Part shown: one piece after another, positions 49,044 through 58,874 of the stretch | Position numbering within the stretch: the first letter of the stretch is position 1 | Layout: the number at the start of each line of letters is the position of its first letter | The notes under the pieces: model-generated | Seen by the model: the letters and a program-made list of their open reading frames with translations, nothing else | Told to the model about the DNA's origin: nothing | Databases searched by the model: none | Translations under genes and position numbers: made by a program | Assembly: GCF_013141865.1 (NCBI RefSeq) | Contig: NZ_RCST01000001.1 | Span: 3,968,001 to 4,032,000 of the forward strand | Source: Methylomonas sp. ZR1 | GTDB lineage: Bacteria > Pseudomonadota > Gammaproteobacteria > Methylococcales > Methylomonadaceae | Direction: 5' to 3' | Length of the DNA stretch: 64,000 nt

Positions 49044-50000
49044 ATGCCCAACATCCAGACCTCAACCGTTATCCAGCAACAAGCCATAGAGTGGATTCTG
49101 CGGCTGGATTCGGCTACCTGCACGCCTGCAGATCGCCAGGCCTTCGCAGAGTGGCTGGCGCTAGGCGAAGACCGGCGACGCATTTATCAGCAGTTGGCCA
49201 GCCGTTGGAACAAACTGGATCGCTATAAGGGCCGGGATTTTCCGGTGCGTCGGCAAGTGCTGAGCTACCGGGCACCTCACAAGCGAACGCGCCGCCTTAG
49301 CACGCTGGCGTTAGCCGCTTCGCTGCTATTGGGCTTGGGCATCGCCACTTTTTCGGAGTACGGCTGGTACGGCTACCCTCGCCACTATGCGGCCGAGCGC
49401 GGCAGCCGCCAAACCGTACATCTGGCCGACGGCTCGCGTTTGGAACTGAGCGGCGATACCGAGCTGACTCTGCGAGTCAACCGTTGGCGGCGCTCGGTTG
49501 AATTGATCAAGGGCGAGGCATTTTTTAGTGTGGCCCACAACCCGCAACAGCCGTTTGAGGTGCAGGCCGGCCATGGCAGTATCGTTGATATTGGCACCGA
49601 GTTTGACGTGCGCTTGCAAAATCGGCAGGTCGCTGTCGCGGTGCTGGAAGGCGCGGTAAAGATTGTGACGAGCGGCAGCCGGGAAATCAGCGCCAATCAA
49701 GTACTCGCTTACGATCAGCGCGGCGACTTTCTGGAAAGCCAAGACAAACCGGCCACTATCACAGCCTGGCTACGCGGCCAACTGGTGTTCGAAAACCGGC
49801 GGCTGGATGAGGTATTAAGCGAACTGGAACGCTTTCACGACACGCGCTTGACCCTGGCCGACCCGAGCCTGGCCAAGCTAAGGGTCAGCGGCACCTTCCA
49901 TATCGGTAATCTCGACGGCGCGCTGAATGTGATCGCGATGACGCTGCCGGTCAATATTCAGCGGCCTTCGCCGGGACAGGTAATATTGGCCGGACGCTGA
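49044..50000 (+). CDS. FecR-type anti-sigma regulator (cassette E)
   Basis: 318 residues: QQAIEWILRLDSA and FAEWLALGEDRRRIYQQL at the N-terminus, membrane helix at about 88-104, GWYGYPRHY, LADGSRLELSGDTEL, KGEAFFSV, IGTEFDV and the C-terminal region. Most like the cassette D regulator. Confidence 0.9.
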   Translation: MPNIQTSTVIQQQAIEWILRLDSATCTPADRQAFAEWLALGEDRRRIYQQLASRWNKLDRYKGRDFPVRRQVLSYRAPHKRTRRLSTLALAASLLLGLGIATFSEYGWYGYPRHYAAERGSRQTVHLADGSRLELSGDTELTLRVNRWRRSVELIKGEAFFSVAHNPQQPFEVQAGHGSIVDIGTEFDVRLQNRQVAVAVLEGAVKIVTSGSREISANQVLAYDQRGDFLESQDKPATITAWLRGQLVFENRRLDEVLSELERFHDTRLTLADPSLAKLRVSGTFHIGNLDGALNVIAMTLPVNIQRPSPGQVILAGR

Positions 50001-50027
50001 GGCCGCCAAGACCGCACAGCGCGTCTT
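49980..50027 (+). promoter_or_regulatory. Candidate ECF promoter, receptor E
   Basis: GTAATATTGG at 49980-49989 (overlapping the end of fecR), 32 nt, CGTCTT at 50022-50027. The A/T part is weaker than in B and C. A second CGTCTT lies at 50047-50052. Confidence 0.35.
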
Positions 50028-50103
50028 CCCCTCCAATAATTTTTGGCGTCTTTTTCGGCTTGGTGCGTTTCATTCTGGAAACCCAAGTAAAAGGAGAAGA
50101 TGG

Positions 50104-52461
50104 ATGAAGTTTTTAATACAACCGGCGTTGCTCGGCGCCTTATTGGCCACTGCCTGCGAAGTGCGGGCAACCGAAACTACCTACAGCTTTGACATCCCGG
50201 CCCAGGAACTGGCGGCGGCGTTGCCGAAACTGGCGGCGCAATCCGGCGTACAAATTTTTTACGCTCACGATAGTGTGGCAGGCCGCAACGGACCGGCGTT
50301 ACGAGGCACGATGACGCTAAACGAAGCACTCAGTAAACTGCTGTCGGCCAGCGGCCTGAGTTTTGCGATTGCCGGTGACGGTTCGGTATCGATCAAGGCG
50401 GCGGGCAAGGACGCGACGATGTTACAACCGGTGAATGTTATCGGTCAGACGGTTTACAACGCCACCGATCCCTACAATACCGATTACAACCGCCCCAATG
50501 CCACGACGGCCACCAAGACCGATACCCCGATCATGGAAACCCCGGTTTCGATTCAGGTAGTGCCTAAAGCCGTGCTGGCGGACAAACAGTCCATGACCTT
50601 GCCCGATGCGGTCAACGGCCATGTCAGCGGCGTATTGGGCCGCACGGGCGGCGGCTTTTTGTACGACAACTTCATCATTCGCGGCCTTGCCGGTTCCGGT
50701 TTTGGCGATGCCTACCGCAATGGCTTGTTCAATCGCCAAGACATTTACGATATTGCCAATATCGAGCAGGTGGAGATATTAAAAGGCCCGGCCGCAGTGC
50801 TTTACGGGCGGATCGAGCCCGGCGGCCTGGTGAATTATGTGACCAAGAAACCGCTGGATACTGCTTACTATTCTCTGCAACAACAGTTCGGCTCTTACGA
50901 TCAATATCGCACCTTGGTCGATGCCACCGGACCAATTAATGACGACAAGACGCTGCTTTATCGATTCAATGGCTCTTACACGGATAATCAGTCGTTCCGG
51001 GATTTTGTCGGCAACGAGCGCGTGTTTGTGGCACCGGTCGTTACCTGGCGGCCGAATGAAAAGTTCGAAAGTAATCTCGAGCTTGAATACAAGCATGACA
51101 ACTTTAACGCGGATTTCGGCATTCCCGCGATTGGCAACCGCCCGGCAGCCATTCCCTTCGACCGCAGCCTAAAAGATGGCTTTCAGCGCCAAACCGTGGA
51201 AAGTACGCTGGTGGGCTACGACTGGACTTACCACTTTAACGACGATTGGAAAATCACCCAGCGTTATCTGTTTAAGGATTGGTCGCTAAGCGGTCCGGCC
51301 ATTTTCAACGGTGGCTTACAGGCTAACAACCGCATTCTGAATCGTTCCGCCTCCGTGGGTGTACAAGATGTAAGGACCCATTCCGGCAACATCGATTTGA
51401 ACGGTAAATTCGAACTCCTGGGCAGCAAGCACAATCTGTTGGTTGGCGTCGACGGCTTTCACGCCACGACCGAGGCGCCATCGGCAAACGGCTCGGCTGC
51501 TTCTATCGACATATATAATCCGGTTTATGGGCAAGTAAACTTTGCCGCCTTGTCGACCTACAACAGATTCTTTTATCGCGAGGAATCGTGGGTGGGCGCA
51601 TACGCCCAGGACCAGATAACGCTATTTGATAAGCTGCACATTTTGTTGGGAGGCCGCTACGACAACGTCACCACCGGCGCTATCGCTTCGACGGCCTCCC
51701 TGGATGCGGCCAAAGCCGGACGGATAGAGCGGGAAGACAACGCTTTTAGCCCGAGAGCCGGTATTCTTTACCAAGTCCAGGATTGGCTGTCGATTTACGG
51801 CAGTTACACTAAATCTTTCAGCGGCAACAATGGCGTGAGCGTCGGCGGCACCAGTTTTGAGCCGCAGATTGGTAAGCAATATGAAATCGGCCTGAAGACA
51901 GAGTCGCAGGACAAGCGCTTTTCATCGACCCTGGCGTTTTTTCATTTAACCAAGAGCAATCTGCTAACCGACGATCCCAATGAAGCCAATCCCGACTACC
52001 AGATTCTGGCCGGCAAAATCCGCAGTAAAGGTATTGAGTTGGATCTGGCCGGGCAAATTACCGATCAGCTGCATTTGTTGGGGACGTATGCCTATACCCA
52101 GGTCAACTATGTGCAAAGCTTCAGCGGACTAAAAGGCAATCGCTTGGAGAATGTACCCGAGCACCAGGGCAGCTTGTGGGGCACCTGGCAGTTTACCGAT
52201 ACTTTTAAAGCGGGCTTAGGTGCTGTTGCAGTTGGTAGCCGGCCATGCGACACCGCCAATACCTGCTCGTTGCCCGGCTACGCTCGTGTGGATGCGATGG
52301 CGGCGTATAGCCCTCGCATTGGTCAACACAAGCTTACTTTGCAGCTGAACATCAATAATGTTTTGGATAAGGATTACTACGCAAACACCTCCGGTGGACG
52401 CCACACCAGCATTCCAGGTTCACCCATCAGCGTATTGGGTTCGTTGAAATATGAGTTCTAA
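50104..52461 (+). CDS. TonB-dependent receptor with STN domain (cassette E)
   Basis: 785 residues: signal peptide (cleavage near VRA-TE), STN domain (about 24-97), TonB-box-like LQPVNVIGQ, plug with DPYNTDYN and ATKTDTPIME, barrel ending in YEF. AAAGGAG is upstream; a decoy ATG in another frame lies 4 nt before the true start. Cys residues in a barrel loop (SRPCDTANTC, near 717-722) may form a disulphide; receptors A, B and D have no such pair at this loop. Confidence 0.9.
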   Translation: MKFLIQPALLGALLATACEVRATETTYSFDIPAQELAAALPKLAAQSGVQIFYAHDSVAGRNGPALRGTMTLNEALSKLLSASGLSFAIAGDGSVSIKAAGKDATMLQPVNVIGQTVYNATDPYNTDYNRPNATTATKTDTPIMETPVSIQVVPKAVLADKQSMTLPDAVNGHVSGVLGRTGGGFLYDNFIIRGLAGSGFGDAYRNGLFNRQDIYDIANIEQVEILKGPAAVLYGRIEPGGLVNYVTKKPLDTAYYSLQQQFGSYDQYRTLVDATGPINDDKTLLYRFNGSYTDNQSFRDFVGNERVFVAPVVTWRPNEKFESNLELEYKHDNFNADFGIPAIGNRPAAIPFDRSLKDGFQRQTVESTLVGYDWTYHFNDDWKITQRYLFKDWSLSGPAIFNGGLQANNRILNRSASVGVQDVRTHSGNIDLNGKFELLGSKHNLLVGVDGFHATTEAPSANGSAASIDIYNPVYGQVNFAALSTYNRFFYREESWVGAYAQDQITLFDKLHILLGGRYDNVTTGAIASTASLDAAKAGRIEREDNAFSPRAGILYQVQDWLSIYGSYTKSFSGNNGVSVGGTSFEPQIGKQYEIGLKTESQDKRFSSTLAFFHLTKSNLLTDDPNEANPDYQILAGKIRSKGIELDLAGQITDQLHLLGTYAYTQVNYVQSFSGLKGNRLENVPEHQGSLWGTWQFTDTFKAGLGAVAVGSRPCDTANTCSLPGYARVDAMAAYSPRIGQHKLTLQLNINNVLDKDYYANTSGGRHTSIPGSPISVLGSLKYEF

Positions 52462-52504
52462 AAGCCGCTAAGGATAAGGATGGACGGAAAACTCCGCGCA
52501 TCCA

Positions 52505-52594
52505 CCGCCCCAAACCGTTCATGTATCGACTGAATTCTCGACACTTGCTCTCACTCCTGCATCCATGCGAATCGAGCATGAACGGTTTGGCGGG
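52505..52594. repeat. Long inverted repeat, possible MITE
   Basis: Arms 52510-52523 and 52578-52591 are perfect 14-bp inverted repeats, extended outward by about four more bases with a 1-nt bulge; interior of 54 nt. The size and form suit a small non-autonomous element or a structured RNA. Confidence 0.4.
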
Positions 52595-52689
52595 AAAAGT
52601 CATTCGGGACGTTATTTTTTTACGAAATCCTCTTAACCAGGCCCTATTTATCCCGAACATTCCGTTCGAGCTGAGGGCCGGGTAGTAAT

Positions 52690-52838
52690 CGGCGACAAAC
52701 CGGGCGAGTTGTTGAGTAGGACCGGCAGCACGCCCTTGATGATCACCGCCGACATGGAAAAAACATCGCCGCCAGCCGTTTTTCTGCAACCCAGGGATAA
52801 AGCGGGATAAACATCATTACCCATCCGCACGTTGCCCC
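52690..52838 (-). pseudogene. Relic of a Uma2 family gene
   Basis: The minus-strand translation contains VRMGNDVYP, CRKTAGGDVFS and SAVII, matching VRMGKDYVYPD, CSKMAGDDVFS and SPVII of the intact Uma2 gene at 47363-47950, and the DNA is visibly alike over about 95 nt. The reading frame is interrupted by small deletions and both ends of the gene are missing. Confidence 0.75.
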
Positions 52839-52882
52839 CGACCACCAAAGCGGGCCATTTTTGCGCAATGCGGCACTGTTAT

Positions 52883-53326
52883 TCAAAAAAACAAGCGCAT
52901 CGGCAACATTTGAGACGCGCTGAAACCTTGTCGCTGGTAAAAGCGCTGAGCTTGCAGATTATCGGCGTCGGTCAACAAGCTGAGCCGGCGACAGCCATTT
53001 TGGCGGGCAAACGCGACCGCGTGTTCCAACAACCGGCTACCAAGACCTAGGCCGCGAACCTCGCTTGACACGACCATATCTTCCAGCCAGGCCACCCTTT
53101 CGCCCAGCGCGGTGGAGACGGTGTAAAGCAGATTCACCATACCGACAATTTGGCATTCATGCCGCGCCACCAGAATATGGCCGATGTTTGGGTCGGCAAT
53201 GATGCGCGCCAAGCCCCGATGCTGAGCGGCATAATCGGGCTGGAACTCGGCTTCTTGACTGAATAATTCGCCTAGTAGCTGACAAAGCGCCGGGATGTCG
53301 GCCGCATTGGCTAAGCTTATTTCCAT
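52883..53326 (-). CDS. GNAT family N-acetyltransferase
   Basis: 147 residues of the GNAT fold. The acetyl-CoA loop is VRGLGLGSRLLEHA (about 90-103); the middle beta strand is WLEDMVVSSEV and the C-terminal helix ADNLQAQRFYQRQGF. Substrate unknown. The start follows a GGAG site. It stands alone on the minus strand, upstream of yceI-like transcription. Confidence 0.88.
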   Translation of the reverse strand: MEISLANAADIPALCQLLGELFSQEAEFQPDYAAQHRGLARIIADPNIGHILVARHECQIVGMVNLLYTVSTALGERVAWLEDMVVSSEVRGLGLGSRLLEHAVAFARQNGCRRLSLLTDADNLQAQRFYQRQGFSASQMLPMRLFF

Positions 53327-53420
53327 CCCCGTCTCCGGCTAAGCATTAAAAGCATTGTGTAACACCCGATTTCGGCGCAAGGTAAAGATTGGTTCGGCAT
53401 TGAGCAAAACGCTGGGCAAC

Positions 53421-53987
53421 TTAATTCTTAACAGCTTCAACCTGGATGAGCACCTTGACCTCATCGCCCACTGCCGGCACATATTTGTCGATACCAAACT
53501 CCGAGCGTTTTATCGTGCCGACCGCATCGGCGCCACAGGTGTACTTTAATCTGATGACATTCATCCCGCAGTAAAAGTGCTCAACGTCCAAATGCACCGG
53601 CTTGCTGATGCCGTGCAAGGTCAAAATGCCATCCGCACCGACCAATTTTTCGCCTTGAAAACTGAGCGTGTCAGATTTAAAGGCCATCAGCGGATATTGC
53701 CCGCTATCGAAAAACTCCTTGCCACGCAAATGCTCTTCCAACTCCTTCAAACCGGTACTGATAGACGCGGTGTTGACGCTGATGTCTATGCTGCCTTTAC
53801 CCGCTGCGGTATCCAGCGTCACTTTGCCGCTGGTTTCGTTAAAACGGCCGCGTTGCGTGGAAAAACCCAAATGGCTGATTTCAAAGCTGGGGAAGGTGTG
53901 ATGGCTATCGATGGTATAGCTATCGGCGGCCAACACGCTAAAACTCATCAGGCCGGCAGCGGTTATGGAGCAAAGTTTTCGAATCAT
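53421..53987 (-). CDS. YceI family periplasmic lipid-binding protein
   Basis: 188 residues with a signal peptide (cleavage near VLA-A) and the YceI lipocalin-like barrel: YTIDSHHTFPSFEISHLG at the start, SISTGLKELEEHLRG in the middle, and LHGISKPV. The YceI fold binds polyprenyl chains; the physiological role is unsettled. Two Cys (about 142 and 152) lie in one loop. AAGGAC precedes the ATG. Confidence 0.9.
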   Translation of the reverse strand: MIRKLCSITAAGLMSFSVLAADSYTIDSHHTFPSFEISHLGFSTQRGRFNETSGKVTLDTAAGKGSIDISVNTASISTGLKELEEHLRGKEFFDSGQYPLMAFKSDTLSFQGEKLVGADGILTLHGISKPVHLDVEHFYCGMNVIRLKYTCGADAVGTIKRSEFGIDKYVPAVGDEVKVLIQVEAVKN

Positions 53988-54093
53988 GACTATGTCCTTT
54001 GTGGGTTAAAAAAACGAGCGACACTGCATTATTGCAGAGACTTTGTGATAATAGATCAGCTTAACTCTATCACTCTGGCCATTTGCCGCTCTC

Positions 54094-54438
54094 ATGCAAC
54101 GAATCTATTACTATTACGCGGCCTTGATGGGCTTCTTCGGCCTGTTTTTGTTAATGATGGCTTGGCATACGCTATTGTCACCATCGAACAAGTTGCCCAC
54201 TGCATTGCTGTTGTTAATCTCGGCCGGACCGCTATTGCTGCCGTTTAAAGGTTTATTAAACCGCAACCTGAAAAGCTGCACCTGGATGTGTTATTTGAGC
54301 CTACCGTATTTCGCGCATGGCGCCGCTGAAGCCTATGTCAATCAAATAGAACGGCCTTATGCGCTGCTGGAAGTGTTGTTCAGCCTGCTGCTGTGCTTCG
54401 GCGCCGGCCTGTATGTCTACAAAGCGGAAAAAGCCTGA
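54094..54438 (+). CDS. DUF2069 membrane protein
   Basis: 114 residues with four hydrophobic segments (about 8-25, 36-52, 65-80 and 90-108), the DUF2069 layout. Function unknown. It starts an operon with hda and panE: hda starts 11 nt after its stop. The pairing with hda is common in gammaproteobacteria. Confidence 0.82.
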   Translation: MQRIYYYYAALMGFFGLFLLMMAWHTLLSPSNKLPTALLLLISAGPLLLPFKGLLNRNLKSCTWMCYLSLPYFAHGAAEAYVNQIERPYALLEVLFSLLLCFGAGLYVYKAEKA

Positions 54439-54449
54439 GCACCGGCGGC

Positions 54450-55142
54450 ATGCAAGTCCCGTTACAATTCGAGTTTCAGAACGATCAGACCTTTGCCAGT
54501 TTTTTTCCCGGCAATAACGCCGAAATCGTCACGCAATTAAAGGCCCTGGCAGAGAACGGCCAGGAACAGCAAATTTTTATCTGGGGCGATGCCGGCAGCG
54601 GGAAAAGCCACTTGTTGCAGGCCTGTTGCCAGCAAGCCAAACTGGCGGGTAAAGACCCGTTCTATCTGGCTTTTGACATCGACCATTTGCCGGCACCGAC
54701 CTTGTTGGACGGCCTGGAAGATCTGGAATTGGTCTGTTTCGACAATATGCAAGCGCTGGCCGGCCACCTCGACTGGGAACACGCGCTGTTTGCTTTTTAT
54801 AATACGCATCGGCAGAACAATCATAAATTGCTGCTGGCTGCCGATTGCCCGCCAAAGTTTTTGGGCTTTGACTTACCCGACCTGAAAACCCGGATGGCTT
54901 GGGGACTGACCTTAAAAATCCAGCCTTTGCGCGACGATCAATTAATCGAGGCACTGACTTATAAAGCCCATTTTTTGGGCTTCGACATTCCGCCGGCAGT
55001 GGGGCGGTTTTTATTGAATCATTATGTTCACGATTTAGCAGCGCTATGGTTACTTCTGGAAAAAATCGACCGCGCTACCTTGGCCGCGCAACGCAAGCTA
55101 ACTATCCCGTTTTTAAAGCAAATTCTGGCTGACGAAACATGA
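54450..55142 (+). CDS. hda: DnaA regulatory inactivator Hda
   Basis: 230 residues, an AAA+ protein that with the DNA-bound clamp promotes ATP hydrolysis by DnaA, preventing over-initiation. Start motif QVPLQFEF with the clamp-binding-like Gln-Leu, Walker A GDAGSGKSH (about 46-54), Walker B LELVCFDN and a sensor-type Arg in LKTRMAWGL. The ATG at 54450 is chosen as it gives the clamp-binding N-terminus. Its stop overlaps panE by 4 nt. Confidence 0.93.
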   Translation: MQVPLQFEFQNDQTFASFFPGNNAEIVTQLKALAENGQEQQIFIWGDAGSGKSHLLQACCQQAKLAGKDPFYLAFDIDHLPAPTLLDGLEDLELVCFDNMQALAGHLDWEHALFAFYNTHRQNNHKLLLAADCPPKFLGFDLPDLKTRMAWGLTLKIQPLRDDQLIEALTYKAHFLGFDIPPAVGRFLLNHYVHDLAALWLLLEKIDRATLAAQRKLTIPFLKQILADET

Positions 55143-56077
55143 GTAGCAAAGTATTGATCGTAGGTGCCGGCGCTATCGGCGGCTTTTACGGTGGCCTGCT
55201 GGCTAAGGTTGGCGCAGAGGTCTCGGTGGTGTGCCGCTCCGATTATCACATCGTCAAACAACAGGGTTACCGTATAAAAAGCCATGACTTGGGTTGCTGG
55301 CAATTCATGCCTAGTCAGGTATTGCGCAATGCCGCCGATTACGATGGTCAAGCCGATTACCTGATTTTATGCAGCAAGGTAACCCCGGATATCGACCGGG
55401 TGGCACTGCTTCGCGATGCGGTAGCTCCACACACGGCGATTGTGCTGATCCAAAACGGTGTCGAGATTGAACAGGAGCTGCAACAAGCTTTCCCGGACAA
55501 TCTGTTAATCAGCGGCTTGGCATTTATTTGCTGTAACCGGCTGGCTCCCGGCGAGATTAGCCACTTGGCTTACGGCAAGTTGATTCTGGGTAATCTGTCA
55601 GATAGCCACGAACCTAAAACATCGCATTTGCGCGATTTGTTCCTACAAGCCGGCATCGAATGCGCGATTAGTGAAGATATTGTCGCCAGCCGCTGGCAAA
55701 AATGCGTGTGGAATGCGCCGTTTAATCCGCTATCGGTACTGTCCGGCGGATTGGCAACTCAGGCGATATTGCAGAATCAGGAAAATTTTGTGCGCCGCGT
55801 TATGCAGGAAGTCTGCAGTATTGCCGCGGCTTGCGGCCATCCGCTCCCGACCGATATTGTCGAAAAACACATTGCTCTGACCTGTGATATGCCACCCTAT
55901 AAAACCAGCATGCTGCTGGACTTCGAACGCGGACAGACCATGGAAACCGAAGCCATTCTCGGCAACGCGGTGCGCGCCGCCCAGCGGCAAGGTTTAGACT
56001 GTCCTTGCCTGCAGTCGCTTTATGTATTGATGCAACTCCGGGAGCTGCAAATCCGTTCTAATAGCCTTCTTAGCTAA
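55139..56077 (+). CDS. panE: 2-dehydropantoate 2-reductase
   Basis: 312 residues, ketopantoate reductase family: NADPH motif GAGAIGGFYGGLLA (about 8-21), catalytic-type Lys in SRWQKCVWNAPFNP (about 185-198) and the C-terminal helical domain. It makes pantoate for coenzyme A; because related enzymes act on other keto acids, the exact role is inferred. Starts inside the hda stop (ATGA). Confidence 0.88.
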   Translation: MSSKVLIVGAGAIGGFYGGLLAKVGAEVSVVCRSDYHIVKQQGYRIKSHDLGCWQFMPSQVLRNAADYDGQADYLILCSKVTPDIDRVALLRDAVAPHTAIVLIQNGVEIEQELQQAFPDNLLISGLAFICCNRLAPGEISHLAYGKLILGNLSDSHEPKTSHLRDLFLQAGIECAISEDIVASRWQKCVWNAPFNPLSVLSGGLATQAILQNQENFVRRVMQEVCSIAAACGHPLPTDIVEKHIALTCDMPPYKTSMLLDFERGQTMETEAILGNAVRAAQRQGLDCPCLQSLYVLMQLRELQIRSNSLLS

Positions 56078-56296
56078 TTCACACAATTGACATTCTGCTT
56101 TTTGTTATTTTTCGGTTAGAATGTGAAGATTTTCATTGACCCTGTCTTTGAAGAAGCCGTGTGAATTTCGCCTCAGACCTTGCAAAGCGAAGACCGGCCG
56201 CATACTTCGCTAGACTAGCAGCTATGTGATCCACAACCAACCGTGGCAATGGTGCTGGGGTTTAAAAGTTTTTATGTCCATTTTTAGAGTATAACC

Positions 56297-58402
56297 ATGA
56301 CTGATCTATCGCTTTACAGAAACATCGGCATCTTCGCTCACGTCGATGCCGGTAAAACCACGACAACCGAGCGGATTTTGAAGCTGACCGGAAAAATCCA
56401 CAAAATCGGTGAAGTTCACGAAGGCGAATCAACCATGGACTTCATGGCTCAGGAAGCCGAGCGCGGTATCACCATTCAGTCAGCGGCCACTACCTGTTCT
56501 TGGGCGGGCAGCACCAAGCAATTTGAACCACACCGCTTCAACATCATTGACACCCCGGGCCACGTTGACTTTACTATCGAAGTTTATCGTTCCTTGAAAG
56601 TATTGGACGGCGGTATCGGCGTATTCTGCGGTTCCGGCGGCGTTGAACCGCAATCCGAAACTAACTGGCGCTATGCGAACGACTCCAAAGTTTCTCGTAT
56701 CATTTACGTCAACAAGCTGGACAGATTGGGCGCGGATTTCTACCGCGTCGTCAAGCAAGTCGAAGACGTACTCGGTGCAAAACCGGTCGTCATGACCTTG
56801 CCTATCGGCGAAGAAGACAATTTCGTCGGCGTGGTCGACCTGTTGACTCGCAAAGCCTGGGTCTGGGATAACTCCGGCGATCCAATGAAATACGAAATCC
56901 AAGATGTGCCCGCCAACATGGTGGAACAAGTCGAAGAATGGCGCGCGAAACTGATCGATTCAGTCGCCGACCAAGATGACGACATCATGGAAAAATATCT
57001 GGAAGGCGAAGAACCCACCATCGAAGAAATCAAACGCTGCATCCGTAAAGGTACCATCGCGATGGATTTCTTCCCGACCTATTGCGGTTCTTCGTTCAAA
57101 AACAAAGGCGTGCAATTGGTACTGGACGGTGTTATCGAATATCTGCCGAATCCTACCGAAGTTAACCCGCAGCCTGAAACCGATATCGAAGGCGTACCAA
57201 CCGGCGAACACGCGATTGTCGATCCAGAACGTCCGTTCCGCGCGCTGGTTTTCAAAATCATGGACGACCGTTTCGGCGCCCTGAACTTCGTCCGTGTTTA
57301 TTCCGGCAAGCTGAAAAAAGGCGACTCCGTATTGAACACCTACACCGGCAAAACCGAACGTGTGGGCCGGATGGTGGAAATGCACGCCAACGACCGTAAC
57401 GAGATCGAAACCGCACAAGCCGGCGACATCGTCGCGTTGATCGGTTTGAAAAACGTGCAAACCGGCCACACCCTGTGCGACCCCGACAAACCGGCCACAT
57501 TGGAGCCGATGGTATTCCCGGATCCCGTTATCTCCATTGCGATTGCACCGAAAGACAAAGGCAGTAACGAAAAAATGGGTATTGCGCTGGGCAAAATGGT
57601 GCAAGAAGATCCCTCTTTCCGCGTTGAAACCGACCAAGAATCCGGCGAAACCATCATCAAAGGTATGGGTGAGCTGCATCTTGACATTAAAGTCGACATC
57701 TTGCGCCGTACCCACGGTGTAGACGTCAACGTGGGTAAACCACAGGTGGCTTACCGCGAAACCATTACCCAACGCATCGAAGACAGCTACACCCACAAAA
57801 AACAATCGGGCGGTTCCGGTCAATACGCGAAAATCGATTACGTCATCGAGCCAGGCGAAGCAGGCAGCGGTTTCGTATTCGAATCACAAGTGACCGGCGG
57901 TAACGTACCTCGCGAATACTGGCCTGCTGTCGAAAAAGGCTTTAAAGCCAGTATCGACAAAGGTGTGTTGGCAGGCTTCCCTTGCTTGGACTTCAAAGTC
58001 ATTCTGACCGACGGTGCTTTCCACGCGGTCGACTCCTCATCCATCGCTTTCGAAATCGCTGCCCGTGCCGCGTACCGTCAATCGATCCCAAAAGGTAGTC
58101 CGCAATTGCTGGAGCCGATCATGAAAGTGGACGTATTCACACCGGATGCGCATGTCGGTGACGTAATCGGTGACTTGAACCGTCGCCGCGGCATGATCAA
58201 ATCGCAAGATGCCGGTGTTACCGGTGTGCGTATTAAAGCCGACGTGCCGCTGAGCGACATGTTCGGTTACATTGGCGATTTGCGCACCATGACTTCCGGT
58301 CGCGGCCAGTTCTCCATGGAGTTCTCGCATTACACCGCTTGCCCACGCAATGTCGCGGAAGAGGTGATCAAGGAAGTTAAGGAACGTAACAAAGACAAAT
58401 AA
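56297..58402 (+). CDS. fusA: Translation elongation factor G, second-paralogue type (EF-G 2)
   Basis: 701 residues with all EF-G domains: P-loop [19 protein letters not shown] switch, [12 protein letters not shown], and the domain IV/V region. The effector-region wording [20 protein letters not shown] is that of the second EF-G found in Vibrio, Shewanella and Pseudomonas rather than the canonical one. It is alone here, without rpsL/rpsG/tuf, supporting a second copy. Canonical fusA would be expected in the str operon elsewhere. Followed by a strong terminator. Confidence 0.9.
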   Translation: MTDLSLYRNIGIFAHVDAGKTTTTERILKLTGKIHKIGEVHEGESTMDFMAQEAERGITIQSAATTCSWAGSTKQFEPHRFNIIDTPGHVDFTIEVYRSLKVLDGGIGVFCGSGGVEPQSETNWRYANDSKVSRIIYVNKLDRLGADFYRVVKQVEDVLGAKPVVMTLPIGEEDNFVGVVDLLTRKAWVWDNSGDPMKYEIQDVPANMVEQVEEWRAKLIDSVADQDDDIMEKYLEGEEPTIEEIKRCIRKGTIAMDFFPTYCGSSFKNKGVQLVLDGVIEYLPNPTEVNPQPETDIEGVPTGEHAIVDPERPFRALVFKIMDDRFGALNFVRVYSGKLKKGDSVLNTYTGKTERVGRMVEMHANDRNEIETAQAGDIVALIGLKNVQTGHTLCDPDKPATLEPMVFPDPVISIAIAPKDKGSNEKMGIALGKMVQEDPSFRVETDQESGETIIKGMGELHLDIKVDILRRTHGVDVNVGKPQVAYRETITQRIEDSYTHKKQSGGSGQYAKIDYVIEPGEAGSGFVFESQVTGGNVPREYWPAVEKGFKASIDKGVLAGFPCLDFKVILTDGAFHAVDSSSIAFEIAARAAYRQSIPKGSPQLLEPIMKVDVFTPDAHVGDVIGDLNRRRGMIKSQDAGVTGVRIKADVPLSDMFGYIGDLRTMTSGRGQFSMEFSHYTACPRNVAEEVIKEVKERNKDK

Positions 58403-58457
58403 GCATTATACGGGCTGATCTTGTCGGCCCTTATTCTGCTTAATATTGCCGATCAGC

Positions 58458-58490
58458 CACCTGCCGCGTTAAGCGGCAGGTGCATTTTTA
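58458..58490 (+). terminator. Rho-independent terminator after EF-G 2
   Basis: Perfect 10-bp stem (58458-58467 with 58473-58482), loop 5 nt, then CATTTTT. It lies 55 nt after the fusA stop. Confidence 0.85.
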
Positions 58491-58550
58491 ACCATAAAGC
58501 TTCCGCCATGCACGGCAGCTTGTTCATTTACCTAACCTTGGAAGAACAAT

Positions 58551-58874
58551 ATGGCTTTTGTAATCACCGAAAACTGCATCAAATGCAAATTTACCGACTG
58601 CGTTGACGTATGCCCCGTCGATTGCTTTCATGAAGGTCCCAATTTTCTGGTTATCGATCCCGACGAATGTATCGATTGCACCCTCTGTGAACCCGAGTGC
58701 CCAGCCAACGCCATCCACGCGGAAGACGAATTGCCGGAAGGCCAAGAACACTTCGCAGCGCTGAACGCGGAACTGGCCAAACAATGGCCTATCATTACGG
58801 AAGTGAAAGACTCTCTACCAGACGCCGACGAATGGAACGGCAAACCCGGTAAATTTGCGTTGTTGGAAAAGTAA
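58551..58874 (+). CDS. fdxA: Seven-iron ferredoxin (3Fe-4S/4Fe-4S)
   Basis: 107 residues, FdxA type. Nine Cys are arranged as Cys9, 12, 17, 21, 25, then 40, 43, 46, 50: the first half carries the altered 3Fe-4S spacing and the second a regular 4Fe-4S motif ([11 protein letters not shown]). A long acidic C-terminal extension follows. GGAAG precedes the ATG. A cytoplasmic electron carrier, partner unknown. Confidence 0.93.
   Translation: MAFVITENCIKCKFTDCVDVCPVDCFHEGPNFLVIDPDECIDCTLCEPECPANAIHAEDELPEGQEHFAALNAELAKQWPIITEVKDSLPDADEWNGKPGKFALLEK

Larger units (their letters stand above)
52462..52882. other. 421-nt gap with palindrome and Uma2 relic
   Basis: Downstream of cassette E. It holds a long inverted repeat (52505-52594) and a decayed piece of a Uma2 gene; no intact gene. 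Confidence 0.6.

Noticed and set aside
50047..50052. The second CGTCTT before receptor E as the promoter element
   Set aside because: No A/T tract at the shared 31-32 nt spacing; the one at 50022 fits better, though still weakly.
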